Source: Nocardia arizonensis (GTDB taxonomy: Bacteria > Actinomycetota > Actinomycetes > Mycobacteriales > Mycobacteriaceae). Taken from it: a stretch of 64,000 nucleotides of DNA. Position numbers and translations under genes: made by a program. The notes beneath the pieces are model-generated. The model was not told where the DNA came from. It worked only from the letters and a program-made list of their open reading frames with translations, and did no database searches. Shown in pieces: positions 62,117 through 64,000 of the stretch (its first letter is position 1; the number at the start of each line of letters is the position of its first letter). The stretch is taken from contig NZ_LGYZ01000129.1 in the NCBI RefSeq assembly GCF_001310275.1, positions 124,001 to 188,000 of the forward strand. The letters run 5' to 3'.

Positions 62117-63534
62117 CGTTGCTGCTCCTCGAGCATCGCTTGCCAGCTCGACGGTACCGTGCCCGAGCCGCCGGGGCCGACATCTCCCTGACGGTAGGTA
62201 CGTCCCTCCGGGCCGATGTACACGCCCGTGGCCGGGTCGTAGGATCTCGCCACCGCGGGTGTGGTGTACGAGGCGGGCGCGGTGGACGCCTGACCAGGCG
62301 AGCCGCCCGAAGCGGCGGGCGCGACCGGCTGCGGAGGACCGAACGGCGGATTGTTGCCCTCGGGCACGTATCCGGTGCGGCACAGCTCCGGCGTGGGCGC
62401 GCGCACGCCGGGGAACTCCGCGCACGGTGTGTTCCTGATGCCGCGCACCTCGATCGGCGAATCCTGCGGCACCTTGCAGTACAACCCGGGCGGGGTGTCC
62501 ACGGCGTTCAGCTCACTGGGCGATCGGCGCTGGTTCGCGGGCAGGAAGCCGGTGGTGCAGGCGGGCGGATCGTTGATGACGGCCATGAAGTCGACCATCG
62601 CGCCGTACTGGACGGGTCCGCGGATGGCGGTCCGCAGCGCGGCGATCAGCGGCGGGAACACCACGAGCAGCTGTTCGACGCCCGCGTGATAGGTGACGCC
62701 GACCTGACCGAGGCTCACCAGATTGGTCAGCAGCAGCGGCAGCGTCGGCTGCAACGACTGGAATTGCTCGGTGACGCGCCGCATGGCCGATGGCCCGTCG
62801 CTCAGCACCGCACGCAGCGAGGGATCGTGGGCGCGCAGCTGATCGGTGACGGTGGCCAGATCGTTGGTCCAGGAACGAATCGCGGCATCGGACTCGATCT
62901 GGGTGTCGAGCAGCGGTCCGATATCGTCCAGCAATTTCTTCGTCGGTTCGGCGCTGTTCTGCGCCTCTTGCACCAGCAGCGCGGCCGAGTCGAGGAATCG
63001 TTGCAGATCCGGCCCGGCGCCGTTGAACGCGCGGAACGCCTCATCGATGACCTGACGCAATCGGGTGTCGGCGATGCTGGACAGCAGCCGGTCGGTCTGA
63101 TCGAGCAACGCGCCGATATCCTGCGGCAGGCGGGTGCGCTCGACCGCGATCACCGATCCGTCGCGCAGGTTGCCTCCCTTGGGATTCTGCACCGGCACGA
63201 GGTCGACATACTGTTCGCCGATCGCGGACACGCTGCGCACCCAGGCGTCCACATCCGAGGGAATCTTGTAGTCGGAATCGATGGACAGTTTCGCGTCGAC
63301 GCCCGCCTTGGTCAGCGTGACCCCTTCGACCACACCGACATTCGTCCCGCGATAGGTGACATTGGCGTGTTCGTAGAGTCCGCCGGTCGCGGCGAGTTGC
63401 ACGGTGACCTCGTAGCGGCCGATGCCGAACATGGCGGGCAGCTTCACATAGACCCCGCCCATCACGACCAGGCCGATGACGGTGAGTACGCAGAAGATCG
63501 TCAGCTGTATGCGGACGAACCGGGTGAGGGTCAT
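62113..63534 (-). CDS. mceF: Mce family protein, MceF position
   Basis: The 473-aa protein has one N-terminal membrane helix, the MlaD/MCE domain (about residues 40-115, with Gly-Leu-Tyr and Tyr-Arg-Gly-Thr-Asn-Val-Gly), a helical needle region and a Pro/Gly/Ser-rich C-terminal tail. As the last of six Mce subunits it would form part of the periplasmic tunnel that moves lipids or sterols to a YrbE permease. It follows mceE with a 4-nt overlap. Confidence 0.92.
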   Translation of the reverse strand: MTLTRFVRIQLTIFCVLTVIGLVVMGGVYVKLPAMFGIGRYEVTVQLAATGGLYEHANVTYRGTNVGVVEGVTLTKAGVDAKLSIDSDYKIPSDVDAWVRSVSAIGEQYVDLVPVQNPKGGNLRDGSVIAVERTRLPQDIGALLDQTDRLLSSIADTRLRQVIDEAFRAFNGAGPDLQRFLDSAALLVQEAQNSAEPTKKLLDDIGPLLDTQIESDAAIRSWTNDLATVTDQLRAHDPSLRAVLSDGPSAMRRVTEQFQSLQPTLPLLLTNLVSLGQVGVTYHAGVEQLLVVFPPLIAALRTAIRGPVQYGAMVDFMAVINDPPACTTGFLPANQRRSPSELNAVDTPPGLYCKVPQDSPIEVRGIRNTPCAEFPGVRAPTPELCRTGYVPEGNNPPFGPPQPVAPAASGGSPGQASTAPASYTTPAVARSYDPATGVYIGPEGRTYRQGDVGPGGSGTVPSSWQAMLEEQQR

Positions 63535-64000
63535 CGGCCCGCACCTCCCTGCGGCGCGTTGTTACCCGGCAGCGGCACGGTCAGCCCGGGTATGGATGGC
63601 AGTCCAGGAATGGGCGGCAGGCCGGGGATGGCGGGTGTGGGCGCGGCACCCGCCGCAGGGGCGGGCTGGAGCGGTCCGGTGGCCGGATTGCCGTTCTGCG
63701 CCGCGGAATCCGGTGCGAAACTGCCGATCACGCCTTCGACGCCGCCGAAGCGGCCGCCCAGCGGCGTGCCGGTCAGCCAGTTCGAATCCAGTCGGCGCGC
63801 GGTCATGTCGACCGTGATGAACAGGTTCATGTAGTCGCCCTTGATCGCATTGCCGATGTTCTTCATCGGGAACGGGAAGGTCGGCAGGATCTTCAGCGAT
63901 TCCACGAGATTGGTGCCGGTATCGGCGAGGGTTTGCAGCACCGGCCCGAGGCTGCGCAGATTCGCCTTCAGGTTCTCCCCGCTCTGCTGCACGATCCGGC
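63531..64000 (-). CDS. mceE: MceE-position lipoprotein, C-terminal part (partial)
   Basis: This is the last 155 or so residues of an Mce protein that continues past the right edge. The visible part ends the helical domain (Leu-Lys-Ile-Leu-Pro-Thr-Phe-Pro-Phe-Pro) and has a Pro/Gly-rich tail of Ile-Pro-Gly-Leu repeats. The position directly before mceF suggests the MceE/LprK-type lipoprotein, but its signal sequence is outside the window. Confidence 0.82.
   Translation of the reverse strand, partial: RIVQQSGENLKANLRSLGPVLQTLADTGTNLVESLKILPTFPFPMKNIGNAIKGDYMNLFITVDMTARRLDSNWLTGTPLGGRFGGVEGVIGSFAPDSAAQNGNPATGPLQPAPAAGAAPTPAIPGLPPIPGLPSIPGLTVPLPGNNAPQGGAGR

Overview
The window comes from a high-GC member of the Mycobacteriales. 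Nocardia or a close relative is most likely. The reasons are GC-rich codon third positions, many leaderless genes, an mce locus, PhoPR, DUF3073, SseC, an antigen-85-like esterase, and a gene order around the purine genes that matches the Mycobacterium tuberculosis Rv0772-Rv0816 region. The genus is an inference.

Layout. 1-2.9 kb: a sulfur operon (DUF4395, thiosulfate sulfurtransferase, SseC) behind a short leaderless reading frame that ends in clustered cysteine codons, then a tiny membrane protein coupled to a nitrobindin-like protein. 3.2-9.4 kb: cydABDC on the minus strand, with a perfect 16-bp palindrome at its promoter. 9.6-14 kb: pabC, a YgfZ-like protein, a MOSC protein, a type II asparaginase and DUF3073. 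14.2-17.2 kb: purM and purF. 17.3-19 kb: a DUF3533 membrane protein and an SCP-fold protein. 19.0-22.3 kb: a lower-GC three-gene operon (DUF262, DUF3696 ATPase, unknown protein) that looks like a transferred defence-type cassette. 22.4-32.6 kb: a CPBP protease, a membrane alpha/beta hydrolase, purL, a GT87 mannosyltransferase, an M18 aminopeptidase, MarR, two decayed genes, purQ and purS. 32.7-49 kb: an UPF0173 hydrolase, an M20 dipeptidase, glutamate decarboxylase, DUF2334, PtrB, DUF2330, an esterase, two HIT proteins, purB with a TetR regulator, an aminotransferase, an M23 peptidase, purD and a PH-domain protein.

49-55.3 kb is accessory DNA. It holds a TPR/membrane protein, a repetitive low-complexity protein, two small orphan genes, and a 2.6-kb islet lying downstream of tRNA-Thr(TGT). 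A near-identical 60-bp direct repeat of the tRNA 3' half bounds the islet. Its only genes are an unknown protein and an overlapping XRE/ImmA-type protease regulator; there is no integrase. 55-64 kb returns to core genes: an orphan MbtH, a hydrolase, otsA, phoPR and the distal end of an mce operon (mceE, mceF and two Mce-associated proteins), which runs off the right edge.

A strong theme is leaderless expression. About nineteen genes have a TANNNT-type -10 hexamer whose last base lies 6-8 nt before an ATG or GTG. This settled many of the starts given here. The two most interesting unexplained systems are the DUF262/DUF3696/unknown operon and the integrase-less tRNA-Thr islet; the best supported regulatory finding is the polycysteine leader of the sulfur operon. 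GC statements are by eye, and no database search was possible.
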